From Clostridium_X cadaveris (GTDB lineage: Bacteria; Bacillota; Clostridia; Clostridiales; Clostridiaceae), in the NCBI RefSeq assembly GCF_039521325.1, contig NZ_BAAACD010000024.1: a stretch of 64,000 nucleotides of DNA. The stretch is one strand, 5' to 3'. A program made the position numbers and the translations under genes. The notes beneath the pieces were generated by a model. It saw only the letters and a program-made list of their open reading frames with translations, searched no databases and was not told where the DNA came from. Shown here piece by piece: positions 34,884 through 43,892 of the stretch (positions are counted from its first letter, which is position 1; the number at the start of each line of letters is the position of its first letter).

Positions 34884-36047
34884 TTATATATATTTTTTAG
34901 TTTCCGTTTCTAAACCTTTCTTTTCAAGTTTTGCTTCAACATTCTCTTTTACAACTGAATAAATTACAGCAAATAGTGGAACTCCTATAACCATTCCTAC
35001 AAATCCAAGGAATTTTCCTGCAATCATTATGGAAAATAAAATCCAAAAAGCTGATATTCCTATAGAGTCTCCAAGTATCTTAGGTCCTATTATATTTCCA
35101 TCTATCTGTTGTATTATAAATATTATAAGCAGGAACCATAGTGCCTTTATTGGAGATACAAAAAGTATTATTATAACTGATGGTATTGCTCCAATAAATG
35201 GTCCAAAGAATGGAATTATATTTGTAACCGCTACTATGAAGGATATCAAAAGTGTATATGGTATTTTAAATACAGTTAATATTATAAAAGTTAAAATACC
35301 AATTATAGTCGAATCTAATATCTTCCCACTCAAGAATTTTCCAAAAGTAGAATTGCTTCTGCGCGTAAGTTCTAATATCCTTTCGGCACGAGTAGTAGAA
35401 AATATTGCATAGGTAATCTTTTTAGAAATCCCAAAGAACTTCTCTTTATCTATTAGTAAATAGATAGATATTATAAGACCTAAAATTATATTCCAAACAC
35501 TTGATGCTATTGCAGTAACAGCTGAACCTAGTACTGGAAGAAGATTTGTTGCAAGTTTTATTATATAATTACTCATCTCATTAAAGTTTCTGGTAATCAT
35601 ATGAATGTATTCATCTCTAAGCTCTAAATTAGTCACTATCTTATCAAATAAATTACTTAAATTCGCTATATATATTGGTATGTCATTAACTAATCCTACT
35701 ATACTTTCTACAACTTGAGGAAAAACAAAGTGCATAAACAAATAAAGAAGGAAAAAAGCTGTTACATATGTAAATAATAGTCCTAATCCTCTTTTTGATT
35801 TTAGTTTTAATCTCTTAAAAAATGCCATTTCTAAAATTCTGTTCTCATAAAATTTTAGAAGAAAGTTTAAAATATATGCAATTGAAAATCCTATTATGAA
35901 TGGTTGTAATACGCCTATTGCTTTTCCAATTTTTGCAGTAAATGTTCCAAGTTGTGATATAGCAAGATAAAATGTGCAAACCCCACATGTTACAAGAAAA
36001 GCATATACAGCTATAGTGTTGTATTTTGTGTTCCAGTTAATCTTCAT
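34884..36047 (-). CDS. AI-2E family (UPF0118/PerM) transporter, second copy
   Basis: Membrane protein of 387 residues with the same layout as the copy at 6218-7360: early helices, a PYTLLISFIVAVTNIIPFFGPFIGAIPS block in the C-terminal helices, and IIGPKILGDSIGISAFW. The two copies are clearly diverged. Start set at the ATG at 36047, because AGAGAGGTAAAG lies just before it. The upstream ATG at 36089 has no ribosome site. A single-gene unit with its own terminator. Substrate unknown. Confidence 0.82.
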   Translation of the reverse strand: MKINWNTKYNTIAVYAFLVTCGVCTFYLAISQLGTFTAKIGKAIGVLQPFIIGFSIAYILNFLLKFYENRILEMAFFKRLKLKSKRGLGLLFTYVTAFFLLYLFMHFVFPQVVESIVGLVNDIPIYIANLSNLFDKIVTNLELRDEYIHMITRNFNEMSNYIIKLATNLLPVLGSAVTAIASSVWNIILGLIISIYLLIDKEKFFGISKKITYAIFSTTRAERILELTRRSNSTFGKFLSGKILDSTIIGILTFIILTVFKIPYTLLISFIVAVTNIIPFFGPFIGAIPSVIIILFVSPIKALWFLLIIFIIQQIDGNIIGPKILGDSIGISAFWILFSIMIAGKFLGFVGMVIGVPLFAVIYSVVKENVEAKLEKKGLETETKKYI

Positions 36048-36331
36048 CTTTACCTCTCTTTGATAATAATCATTTTTATTACTTTTCATTCAATATTCAA
36101 GTACATATATTATATCATTTTTATTCCATAGTATCTATTATGAAATTTTATCATTTTCGTATAATAAAAAAACGAGGCTATTTTACTAACTACATAATCT
36201 TTACCTCATGTTCTATTCGTCACTAAGACTTTGTTGTACTTCCTATTTTCTCATACTAATTGAAGTTTAGATTAGTACATTTTTGGTAGCAATTACGCAA
36301 TTTTTTAGTTAAAAATCAAAATATATAACTT

Positions 36332-37603
36332 TTAAAAATTATTTAATTTTAAATTTATTTTTTCATGAACCTCTTTAACTAGTTCTAAATCATTATTTTC
36401 AATTGCAATCTCTAAAAGTTTATCTACACTCCACATATTGGCTTCGTTTATATTGTTATGATTTGAAAAATCAAGTATAGCCAAGGCTATTTCTTTTTTC
36501 TTCTCATTTTCTCCTTTTGTATTATACAAATTGTATAGCACTTTAGCTATATCAATACTATAATAAAAGTCTTCAAATTTTTCGCTGAGCTGCATAGAAT
36601 CAAATAATAGTTCTTCAGCTTCTTTATACATTCCCTTATCAAAGTACATTGCTCCTTTTGCTCCTTGTACTTTATAAAGTTCACTTAATTTATTTTTACT
36701 CAATTCTAAAGCTATATCAAAATATTTTTCTGATTCATCAAATTCCTTTTTCTCCTGATAACACAATGCTGTGTTATGATATATCTCTATCATAACATTC
36801 CTATCTAAAACCTCTTCCAAAAGCTCTTTATATATCTCTAAGGCTTTATCATATTCTTTTAGTTGCACATACATATATCCGTACAAGCTTCTTCCTTTAC
36901 AATAGAAATGGTGATTAAGTTTCAATTTAAAAAGCTCATCTAAATATTTTTTAGATGATTCAAATTTATTTAGCATAAAACAGTTGGATGCTAAGTTATA
37001 AAGCACTGTAACTCGTATCTTGTCATCATTGTTTATATTACAAAATGTTAAAGCTTCCTTTTCATAGTTTATAGCATCCAAATATTCTCCTAGCTTATTC
37101 TTTACAACACCAAGATTATTATATAGTTTCTGATTTATCTCACGTCTGCCTATAGTTTCGGTGATTTGTACTGCATCTAAATATTTATTACTAGCCTTTT
37201 CATATTCTCCGCTTACACAAAATATGTCTCCTAATTTTTTCAAAGCATATACTCTAGCCATTTGAAAATCTTTTTCTTCACTGTATTCAATAATCTCATA
37301 ACACTTTTCCAAATTCTCTATGTTATTAGAAAGTTCATCACATATCTTACATAAATCTTCCTCCTCAGATCTGGCGATAAATTCCTCATCTAAATCAAGT
37401 TCTATACCACGTTCTTTTGCATACTCTAAAGCATTTTTCATAGCAGTAAGTGCCATATCTCTTCTCATGCTTCTTTTCCCGCTTTCAACCATACTGATGA
37501 ATTCTCTGCTTATGTTATCTTTGGCTAGTTCCTTTTGTGTTATATTTAGAAGCTGCCTTACATATATTAATTTTTCTCTTTTGCTCATTAGATTTATAGC
37601 CAT
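36332..37603 (-). CDS. XRE-type regulator with TPR domain (RNPP-like layout)
   Basis: Protein of 423 residues. An N-terminal helix-turn-helix (about 8-60) has RQLLNITQKELA and SREFISMVESGKRSM. The rest is a chain of about eight to nine TPR-like helix pairs (about 100-410), such as LYNNLGVVKNKLGEYLDAI and YHNTALCYQEKKEFDESEKYF. This is the layout of Rgg/PlcR/PrgX-type and clostridial quorum-sensing regulators that bind short peptides in the TPR groove. I searched both flanks and found no convincing signal-peptide gene, so peptide control is only a suggestion. The start follows GGTGGG by seven bases. Confidence 0.75.
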   Translation of the reverse strand: MAINLMSKREKLIYVRQLLNITQKELAKDNISREFISMVESGKRSMRRDMALTAMKNALEYAKERGIELDLDEEFIARSEEEDLCKICDELSNNIENLEKCYEIIEYSEEKDFQMARVYALKKLGDIFCVSGEYEKASNKYLDAVQITETIGRREINQKLYNNLGVVKNKLGEYLDAINYEKEALTFCNINNDDKIRVTVLYNLASNCFMLNKFESSKKYLDELFKLKLNHHFYCKGRSLYGYMYVQLKEYDKALEIYKELLEEVLDRNVMIEIYHNTALCYQEKKEFDESEKYFDIALELSKNKLSELYKVQGAKGAMYFDKGMYKEAEELLFDSMQLSEKFEDFYYSIDIAKVLYNLYNTKGENEKKKEIALAILDFSNHNNINEANMWSVDKLLEIAIENNDLELVKEVHEKINLKLNNF

Positions 37604-37803
37604 ACATCAACCCACCATACATCTTTTTATTTGTATATATATTTATTTAATTATACTTTTTTTATAAATTTCCTTCTTTTTGCAGAAAATATATACTTTT
37701 TGACAAATTTAAAACTTGGATACCTACTTTTTAAGATATTGTACATTTACTCTTCTCTTAAATATAATAAGCTCCAAGTTTTCATGTAAACAAATATTAA
37801 ATA

Positions 37804-38037
37804 TTAGTTATTTATTAAAGTTAGTAATTCATTTACCAGATGCTTCACCTGTTCAGGCAGATGATCCATAGCTTTTTGCCTCTTTCTCTCATCCTCTATT
37901 TGAGCTATTTTCATAACTTCCTGTTGAAGTCCTGGTACACTGTTTAATTGATTAAGAATATTGTTAAGTCTTGCAGAAAATGCTGGATCACGTTGCATTT
38001 TCCGTTGTATCTTCATAATTAATTGATAGGCATTCAT
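37804..38037 (-). CDS. Conserved hypothetical protein, 77 residues
   Basis: Not recognised. A small, charged, all-helical soluble protein (MNAYQLIMKIQRKMQRD; VKHLVNELLTLINN) with no cysteines and no signal peptide. It has its own ribosome site (AGGAGGC before the ATG) and lies between the XRE-TPR gene and the FUSC-HAD gene, all on the minus strand but with gaps of 83 and about 200 bp. Confidence 0.6.
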   Translation of the reverse strand: MNAYQLIMKIQRKMQRDPAFSARLNNILNQLNSVPGLQQEVMKIAQIEDERKRQKAMDHLPEQVKHLVNELLTLINN

Positions 38038-38120
38038 ATAAGTTTAGGCCTCCTACTAATATTATCCTAATTTATAGTATTCAGCTTCGTTTTTAAATGT
38101 TCATCACATAAAAAAAACAC

Positions 38121-39458
38121 TTATTTTTTTATTTTTACTTTAAAGAGGTTCTTAGAATAAAATAATTTTGCCATAGTCTTAACTACGGAATCTTCTGCAC
38201 ATGAACCTATCACCCCAAATGCTTTTTCTTTAATCCTATTGTCCGCTCCCTCTACTACGTAACTACAATCAGCATTTTCTACGATACTTTCATCATTTAT
38301 GTGGTCTCCAAATGCAACTATAAAATCTACTGACGTCATTCTTTTTATAGCTTTAGCACCTTCATATTTAGATGCCTTAGAACTGTATATCTCTAATATA
38401 TAGTATCCGCTATTATTTAAATATTCATAATATAATATATTTATTTTTTCATCTATATCAATCTTTTTAATTGAATCGTATATTTTTTTTATATTCTCAA
38501 TCTTATCTATAGCTATAAAATACAACGTTTCTCTATCTTGAGGAATATCTCCATAAATATAATTATGCATAGGTAGAAATTTTCTCTCATCATAGAAATT
38601 TTTTTCTATCTTATTGTTAAATTCACCATAGTATATATGAAGGATATCATTTTTAATTGTATGTACAAAACAATTACAATGGCATTTTTCAAACTGTCTT
38701 ATAATTTTAAATGAAGTTTCCGAATCAATATATTTACATTCCATATAACGTCTTTCATTCATATCATATAAAGCAGCTCCATTCATAACTATAATAGGAA
38801 GATTTATCTCCACACCTTCCATTATATTCCTTACTGTTGCAGGTGTTCTAGAGGTTGCTATTGTGAAAAACGCTCCTCTTGACAACATTTGATTTAGTTT
38901 TACTTTAGAATATGAAGAGATTTTTCCGCAACCATCAATTAATGTTCCATCTAAACCACTTATAAAAAGCACATTGGAATTCTTTTCCTTTGGCATATGA
39001 AAAGCATTTACTCCTAATGATACTACTATACCTATTAATGTATCCAGTATTCTATTTAGTGCAAATTCATATATGCTTACATCAATACCGTGAGCAACTG
39101 TAACACTTAGAAATACTACACAAGTTATATATGATGCAGTAGTTTTTTCAATAATTACTGTTATATATATAAGTGGAATTATTGCTACTGCAATTAATAA
39201 ATAACTTATAATCTCCATATGAGCTGGTATAAACGCTCTTTGTATCGTTAATATAACAATCCCAAATATACCACCTATCAAAGTTCCTACAATACGATTC
39301 TTTGCTACTTTTAAACTATTAGATACATAAGGCTGCATACATAAAATTGCTGCAATTGCCGAATAAAAAACAATTCCTTGACCTCTAATCATAGATATTA
39401 AAAAGCAGATAAAAACTGCTATAGCTGACTTTATAATTCTCATTCCTATCTTTGGCAT
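38121..39458 (-). CDS. FUSC-like membrane domain fused to a HAD (Cof-type) domain lacking the nucleophile
   Basis: Protein of 445 residues. Residues about 1-155 form an aromatic-acid-exporter (FUSC/YgaE-like) membrane region: five or six helices with AAILCMQPYVSNSLKVAKNRIVGTLIGG, which is that family's core. Residues about 160-440 are a Cof-type HAD domain: a motif II-like ATSRTP, the lysine in YEGAKAIKR, and motif IV FGDHINDESIVENADCSYVV. Motif I should read DxDGT but reads GLDGT, so the nucleophilic aspartate is glycine. The domain is therefore probably not a normal phosphatase and may bind ligand instead. AGGAATAG precedes the ATG. Function unknown. Confidence 0.75.
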   Translation of the reverse strand: MPKIGMRIIKSAIAVFICFLISMIRGQGIVFYSAIAAILCMQPYVSNSLKVAKNRIVGTLIGGIFGIVILTIQRAFIPAHMEIISYLLIAVAIIPLIYITVIIEKTTASYITCVVFLSVTVAHGIDVSIYEFALNRILDTLIGIVVSLGVNAFHMPKEKNSNVLFISGLDGTLIDGCGKISSYSKVKLNQMLSRGAFFTIATSRTPATVRNIMEGVEINLPIIVMNGAALYDMNERRYMECKYIDSETSFKIIRQFEKCHCNCFVHTIKNDILHIYYGEFNNKIEKNFYDERKFLPMHNYIYGDIPQDRETLYFIAIDKIENIKKIYDSIKKIDIDEKINILYYEYLNNSGYYILEIYSSKASKYEGAKAIKRMTSVDFIVAFGDHINDESIVENADCSYVVEGADNRIKEKAFGVIGSCAEDSVVKTMAKLFYSKNLFKVKIKK

Positions 39459-39556
39459 AAACTATTCCTCTTCCTCATTAACATACTGTAATATAGTTTT
39501 TTATTTATTATACCTTTTATTTTTTTTATGAACAACGTTGGAATTATTAATTATAT

Positions 39557-40375
39557 TTAAAATATGACCCTTAGTTCCCTTATTATATTCTTTATCGCCT
39601 CTATAATCTCTCTTACAATGCTTGTTCTAATTTTCTTTTCTTCCATACATAGAGAATCTATTATATTCAGTATTATTTCTGCAATTTTGAACCCTATTAT
39701 ATAACCTATAGTTCCTCCTAAAAAACCTAATGCGCCAGCTAATATATAGCCAAATGTCATTCCTATATTGTACCCTGCCTTTATTCCTCTTTCACTTATA
39801 ATTATACCTAATATAATCTCTAAAGTAGTCATCTCCATAGTTTTAAAACATTTATTTCTTTTTAATCTGCCTAATATTGCAGAGCATAAAATCTTTATAT
39901 TTTCAATAATTATATAAGATAGATTTGATATAGTTCCTGATTCAGTAGTACTAGGAATAAATGCTATAGCTCCTGATTCAACAACACCTTTTAAGACATA
40001 TACCCCTAAAATCTTCACTCCAAAATCAATACCCCAAAAGGCAGCTTTTTTTATGATTTCAAAAAATCTTATCTTCTCTTTACGCCATAACTTCGACAGT
40101 ATCTCTATACCTATTCCTATACCTATTCCTTGAAGTACAGAATATCTTACTTGATTTAGTAGTTTTATAGTGTCGTCTACTCTTTCTGTTTGTGATGCTA
40201 TCATATTCGAAGTAGCATCTTTTATCGCTGGCCCCAGCCATCCTTCATTGCCATGATTTATTACGCTAAAACCATGTTTTACTTTACTTTTACTAATTGA
40301 TAGTTTAATTTTTTTATGCTTATTTATCTTTCCGATTAAATTCAAGGTAATATCTCCATATTCTAAGTACTTCAA
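39557..40375 (-). CDS. Hypothetical membrane protein, 272 residues
   Basis: Not recognised. The N-terminal 75 residues are polar and basic. Several glycine-rich hydrophobic segments follow (YSVLQGIGIGIGIEILS; GIDFGVKILGVYVL; GYNIGMTFGYILAGALGFLGGTIGYIIGF), resembling glycine zippers that insert in membranes. The C-terminus is basic and helical. There is no signal peptide at the extreme N-terminus. The gene stands alone between the FUSC-HAD fusion and the SDR, with 98- and 140-bp gaps. Base composition does not differ visibly from its neighbours. Confidence 0.55.
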   Translation of the reverse strand: MKYLEYGDITLNLIGKINKHKKIKLSISKSKVKHGFSVINHGNEGWLGPAIKDATSNMIASQTERVDDTIKLLNQVRYSVLQGIGIGIGIEILSKLWRKEKIRFFEIIKKAAFWGIDFGVKILGVYVLKGVVESGAIAFIPSTTESGTISNLSYIIIENIKILCSAILGRLKRNKCFKTMEMTTLEIILGIIISERGIKAGYNIGMTFGYILAGALGFLGGTIGYIIGFKIAEIILNIIDSLCMEEKKIRTSIVREIIEAIKNIIRELRVIF

Positions 40376-40425
40376 TTTATTTTATGATATTTAAACTTGA
40401 ATTTATGATATTATTGAGCGTAATA

Positions 40426-40457
40426 AAATCCTTAACAAAATACTGTTAAGGATTTAT
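40426..40457 (-). terminator. Terminator downstream of the SDR gene
   Basis: AAATCCTTAAC and its complement around an eight-base loop, followed by TTTTATTA on the minus strand. Confidence 0.8.
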
Positions 40458-40515
40458 AGATTTTATAAATTAAATTTTATACATTTGAATCTTTAATATT
40501 TTATATAAGAATTCA

Positions 40516-41382
40516 TCATGCATTTACTATTTCCCCACCATTTATATGAATTGTTTGCCCTGTTATATATGAAGCTGAGTCAGATGCTAAAAATACATAA
40601 GCTGGAGCACACTCTATAGGCTGACCCGCTCTTCCCATTGGAGTATTGGCTCCAAACTGTGCTACTTTATTTTCATCAAAGCTTGATGGTATAAGGGGTG
40701 TCCATATAGGTCCTGGTGCAACTGCATTTACCCTTATACCTGTTTTCCCCTTTGCCAAAGCTGTTGAAAGACTTCTTGTAAATGCTACAATTGCTCCCTT
40801 AGTCATAGAATAATCTATAAGAGTTTCATTTCCTGCAAAAGCTGTGACAGAAGCAGTATTTATTATACATCCACCGCTCTTTAAATGTTTTATGACACAC
40901 TTAGTCATATAAAAAGTTCCATAAACATTTACTTTAAAAGTCTTGTCAAATTGATTATCTGACAGCTGTTTTATGTCATTGCATACATATTGAACTGCTG
41001 CATTATTTACTAATATGTCAATCTTACCATACTCATTTATGGTTCTTTCTATAACGCTGCTACAGAAGCTAGAATCGCTTATATCACCAGCCATAAGAAT
41101 ACATTTTCTTCCCGCAGATTCAACAAGCTTTTTAGTTTCCTCTGCATCATTGTGCTCATTATAGTAAACTATGGCTAAATCTGCCCCTTGATTAGCATAA
41201 GCTAAAGCAACAGCTCTTCCTATTCCACTGTCTCCTCCTGTTATTACAGCAACCTTTTCCTTTAATATATCACCCTTTTTTATGTACATATTATCAGCAT
41301 ATATAGGTGTAGGGTTCATCTCACTTTCAATACCTGGATGTTGATTTTGATGTTGAGGTGGAAAAGATGTTGGAAATGTCAT
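40516..41382 (-). CDS. Short-chain dehydrogenase/reductase, YdaD/YghA-like
   Basis: NAD(P)-dependent oxidoreductase of 288 residues. It has the N-terminal extension TFPTSFPPQHQNQHPG followed by an 'MNPTP' segment, found in the general-stress SDR group (YdaD, YghA). The Rossmann loop is ITGGDSGIGRAVAL; then NNAAVQYV, a catalytic serine in TASVTAF, YSMTKGAIVAF (Tyr-x3-Lys), and GPIWTPLIPSS. The C-terminus ITGQTIHINGGEI is typical. Start set at the ATG at 41382, because AGGAGGGATAAT precedes it; the longer frame upstream has no ribosome site. It is divergent from the LysR gene. The natural substrate of this group is unclear. Confidence 0.88.
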   Translation of the reverse strand: MTFPTSFPPQHQNQHPGIESEMNPTPIYADNMYIKKGDILKEKVAVITGGDSGIGRAVALAYANQGADLAIVYYNEHNDAEETKKLVESAGRKCILMAGDISDSSFCSSVIERTINEYGKIDILVNNAAVQYVCNDIKQLSDNQFDKTFKVNVYGTFYMTKCVIKHLKSGGCIINTASVTAFAGNETLIDYSMTKGAIVAFTRSLSTALAKGKTGIRVNAVAPGPIWTPLIPSSFDENKVAQFGANTPMGRAGQPIECAPAYVFLASDSASYITGQTIHINGGEIVNA

Positions 41383-41494
41383 ATTATCCCTCCTAGTTTT
41401 GAAAAGTATATTAATATTTTCTCCCAATCCTTTATAAATATTATAAAAAATCAATATATTTCTTTAGATAGCTTAATTGTATTATTAAAAACTA

Positions 41495-41503
41495 TGATAT
41501 AAT
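41495..41503 (+). promoter_or_regulatory. Extended -10 promoter of the LysR gene
   Basis: TGATATAAT about 52 bp upstream of the chosen start. The -35 element is poor, as is common for extended -10 promoters. Confidence 0.42.
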
Positions 41504-41555
41504 ACTCCTATTAAATATACAGACTATAAGTTTATGAGAAAGGTGGATGGATAAC

Positions 41556-42452
41556 ATGAATTTAAATCAGCTAAAATATTTTAGTGTCCTTGCAAAAGTT
41601 CAACACTATACTAAAGCTGCAAATATACTTTCCATAAGCCAACCCAGCCTTAGCAATTCTATTTCTTCCTTAGAAGAAGAACTAGGCACTGAACTTTTTG
41701 AGAAAAAAGGAAGAAATATTTTTCTAACTAAATATGGTAGAGTATTTTTAAAGTATGTAGACAGCGCTTTAGATACCTTAGAACTTGGTGAAAAAGAAAT
41801 ATATAAAATTACTGGTTCTTCTAAAGGTCTTGTAGATTTAGCATATACTAACGATATAGATTCAACCTTTCTTCCAAATATAATAGAAAAATTTTATAAT
41901 TCTAGTAATGAAAAAAGCCAAATTTCTTTTTCTTTTAATCAAGAAGATAATCTTGCTATTATAGATGGTCTACAGGATGGCCGATATGATTTAGGATTAT
42001 GCTCACATGTAATTAAGACAAAGGATATAGAGTTTCTTCCTATAAAGAGACAAAATCTCTCAGTTATCGTTTCTGATTTACATGAACTTAGCAATTATGA
42101 AAGTGTTGATTTAAGAGATATATCATCTTATGCAATGATATCCTTTAATCCAAATAACCTTATTTACAAGTCCATCACTGACATGTTTGTTGAGGTATCT
42201 ACAACTCCTAATGTAATATGTGAGGTTAAAGATATAGCCACATTAGCTTCATTAGTAAACATAAATTATGGAATTTCTATAGTACCTGAGACTCAATACT
42301 TAAATAATTTTAATGTAAAAGTTATTCCCATAAATAATCCCTTCCACGAAAGATTTATATATTTAGCTTTTTCAAAGGAAAAATTCCAAAGTCCTATGGT
42401 GAGATTATTTAAAAACTTTATTTTAGAACAAAGTAAAATAGAATTTTTATAG
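41556..42452 (+). CDS. LysR-family transcriptional regulator
   Basis: Protein of 298 residues. An N-terminal winged helix-turn-helix (1-60) has NLNQLKYFSVLAKVQHYTKA and SQPSLSNSISSLEEELGTELF, then a LysR effector domain (about 90-295) of two alpha/beta lobes. LysR proteins usually bind a small ligand and control nearby genes. The obvious candidates are the divergent SDR and the convergent symporter/CoA-disulfide reductase unit. I chose the ATG at 41556, nine bases after GGTGG and where most family members begin, over the one at 41547. It ends in a hairpin shared with the symporter gene. Confidence 0.9.
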   Translation: MNLNQLKYFSVLAKVQHYTKAANILSISQPSLSNSISSLEEELGTELFEKKGRNIFLTKYGRVFLKYVDSALDTLELGEKEIYKITGSSKGLVDLAYTNDIDSTFLPNIIEKFYNSSNEKSQISFSFNQEDNLAIIDGLQDGRYDLGLCSHVIKTKDIEFLPIKRQNLSVIVSDLHELSNYESVDLRDISSYAMISFNPNNLIYKSITDMFVEVSTTPNVICEVKDIATLASLVNINYGISIVPETQYLNNFNVKVIPINNPFHERFIYLAFSKEKFQSPMVRLFKNFILEQSKIEFL

Positions 42453-42454
42453 AC

Positions 42455-42495
42455 AAAAGGTTTTAGTTCAAATAAACGAACTAAAACCTTTTATT
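42455..42495. terminator. Bidirectional terminator between LysR gene and symporter
   Basis: AAAAGGTTTTAGTTC and its perfect complement around an eight-base loop, with T-rich flanks on both strands. Confidence 0.9.
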
Positions 42496-43865
42496 TAAGA
42501 TTCTTTTTCTATTTTATCTATGCTCTTTGCAACAACCACTGTAGACACCATTGATCCATTAACATTGAGCATTGTTCTTCCCATATCTAAGATAGGATCT
42601 ATTGCAATTATTCCACCTGCTAGAGGGAAATAAGTCCCCATGCCTATACCAGATATAACTATTGAAACTACCATAGTAGCTGCTCCCGGAAGACCTGCTA
42701 CTCCTAAGGAAGTTATAGCTATAACAATAATAAGCATAACATAAAATCCAAAATCCATATTCATTCCTGTCATGTTTGCAAGGGTTACAACCAAAAGTGC
42801 TGGATATATTCCTGCACATCCATTCATGCCCATATTTGCTCCAAGACTTGCTACAAAACTTGCAACTCCTTCATCCACCTTAAGATTATCAGTTAAACAC
42901 TCTATAGTTACAGGAAGTGTACCCAAACTTGATCTTGATGTGAAAGCTAGTATAAGTGCTTCTATAACTCCCTTTAAATATTTCATAGGACTTATTCCGC
43001 ATAATGATGCTATTATAAGTTGTACCACAAACATAATAGCTGCACTTACATAAAGAGCTACTATAAAATTAAGAACAGTATAAAGAGCTGAAACCCCTCT
43101 TGATGTAATTGTATTTGCTAAAAGTGCTACTACTGCATAAGGCATAAATTTTATAACAGTCATAGATACACTTACCATGATTTTATATGCACCTTGAATC
43201 CATCCCACAAAAGGTTCAATAATATCACTATGTTTCTTTTTTAATCTATTTATAGATGTTCCTATAAATCCTGAAAATATAACGACTGCCACTATGTTTG
43301 AATCAGCCATGGCTTTTACAGGATTTGATGGAATTAATCCTCTTATAGTATCAATCACATTGCTGACTTCTCGCATTTTAGCTGCATTATCTATCCCCGT
43401 CATATCAGTACCTACACCTAAGTTCATAATATTTGCTACCACAATTCCTATTGTTGCAGCAATAATAGTTGTAGATACAAGTGTTATTATACTTCTTAAA
43501 GTTAATTTACCAAGATTTTCACCATTCATATTTATGATAACTCTAACTATAGATAAAAATACCAATGGTACTACAAGCATCTTAAGTAAATCTATAAATC
43601 CATATCCAAATAATCCATACCATGAAGTCACTTCACTTAGCCATTTTACATCTTTAGGTGTAGCTGGAAAGCCAGCTGCCCATTGAATGACTATTCCTAA
43701 TATCAATCCAATTACTGTTGATGTAATCATTCTTACTGAAAATTTTATTTTTTTCTTTTCCATAACTCTAACTATAAAAAATACTGCAATTAATAAAGCT
43801 ATGAACATTACAGTTTTCCCTTCAGAAATCAAAAGGAAATCCGCTAAAAACGAGCTACTATTCAC
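42495..43865 (-). CDS. Dicarboxylate/amino acid:cation symporter (cystine-type, TcyP-like)
   Basis: DAACS-family transporter of 456 residues with eight helices and two re-entrant loops. Visible: LLKMLVVPLVFLSIV early, FTSRSSLGTLPVTIECL (serine-rich hairpin 1), GANMGMNGCAGIYPALL (the NMDGT-like region, altered to NMGMNGCAG), and GLPGAATMVVSIVISGIG. The cystine-transporting branch has this altered motif. It starts 27 bp after the CoA-disulfide reductase stop, so the two are probably one operon, which fits cystine uptake followed by disulfide reduction. The substrate is inferred, not shown. Confidence 0.82.
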   Translation of the reverse strand: MNSSSFLADFLLISEGKTVMFIALLIAVFFIVRVMEKKKIKFSVRMITSTVIGLILGIVIQWAAGFPATPKDVKWLSEVTSWYGLFGYGFIDLLKMLVVPLVFLSIVRVIINMNGENLGKLTLRSIITLVSTTIIAATIGIVVANIMNLGVGTDMTGIDNAAKMREVSNVIDTIRGLIPSNPVKAMADSNIVAVVIFSGFIGTSINRLKKKHSDIIEPFVGWIQGAYKIMVSVSMTVIKFMPYAVVALLANTITSRGVSALYTVLNFIVALYVSAAIMFVVQLIIASLCGISPMKYLKGVIEALILAFTSRSSLGTLPVTIECLTDNLKVDEGVASFVASLGANMGMNGCAGIYPALLVVTLANMTGMNMDFGFYVMLIIVIAITSLGVAGLPGAATMVVSIVISGIGMGTYFPLAGGIIAIDPILDMGRTMLNVNGSMVSTVVVAKSIDKIEKES

Positions 43866-43892
43866 ATTTTTTCCTCCTTAGTTTAAATATCT

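Noticed and set aside
36090..36331. Small quorum-peptide gene downstream of the XRE-TPR regulator
   Set aside because: The candidate ATGs on the minus strand run into stops within a few codons (for example ATG AGA AAA TAG).
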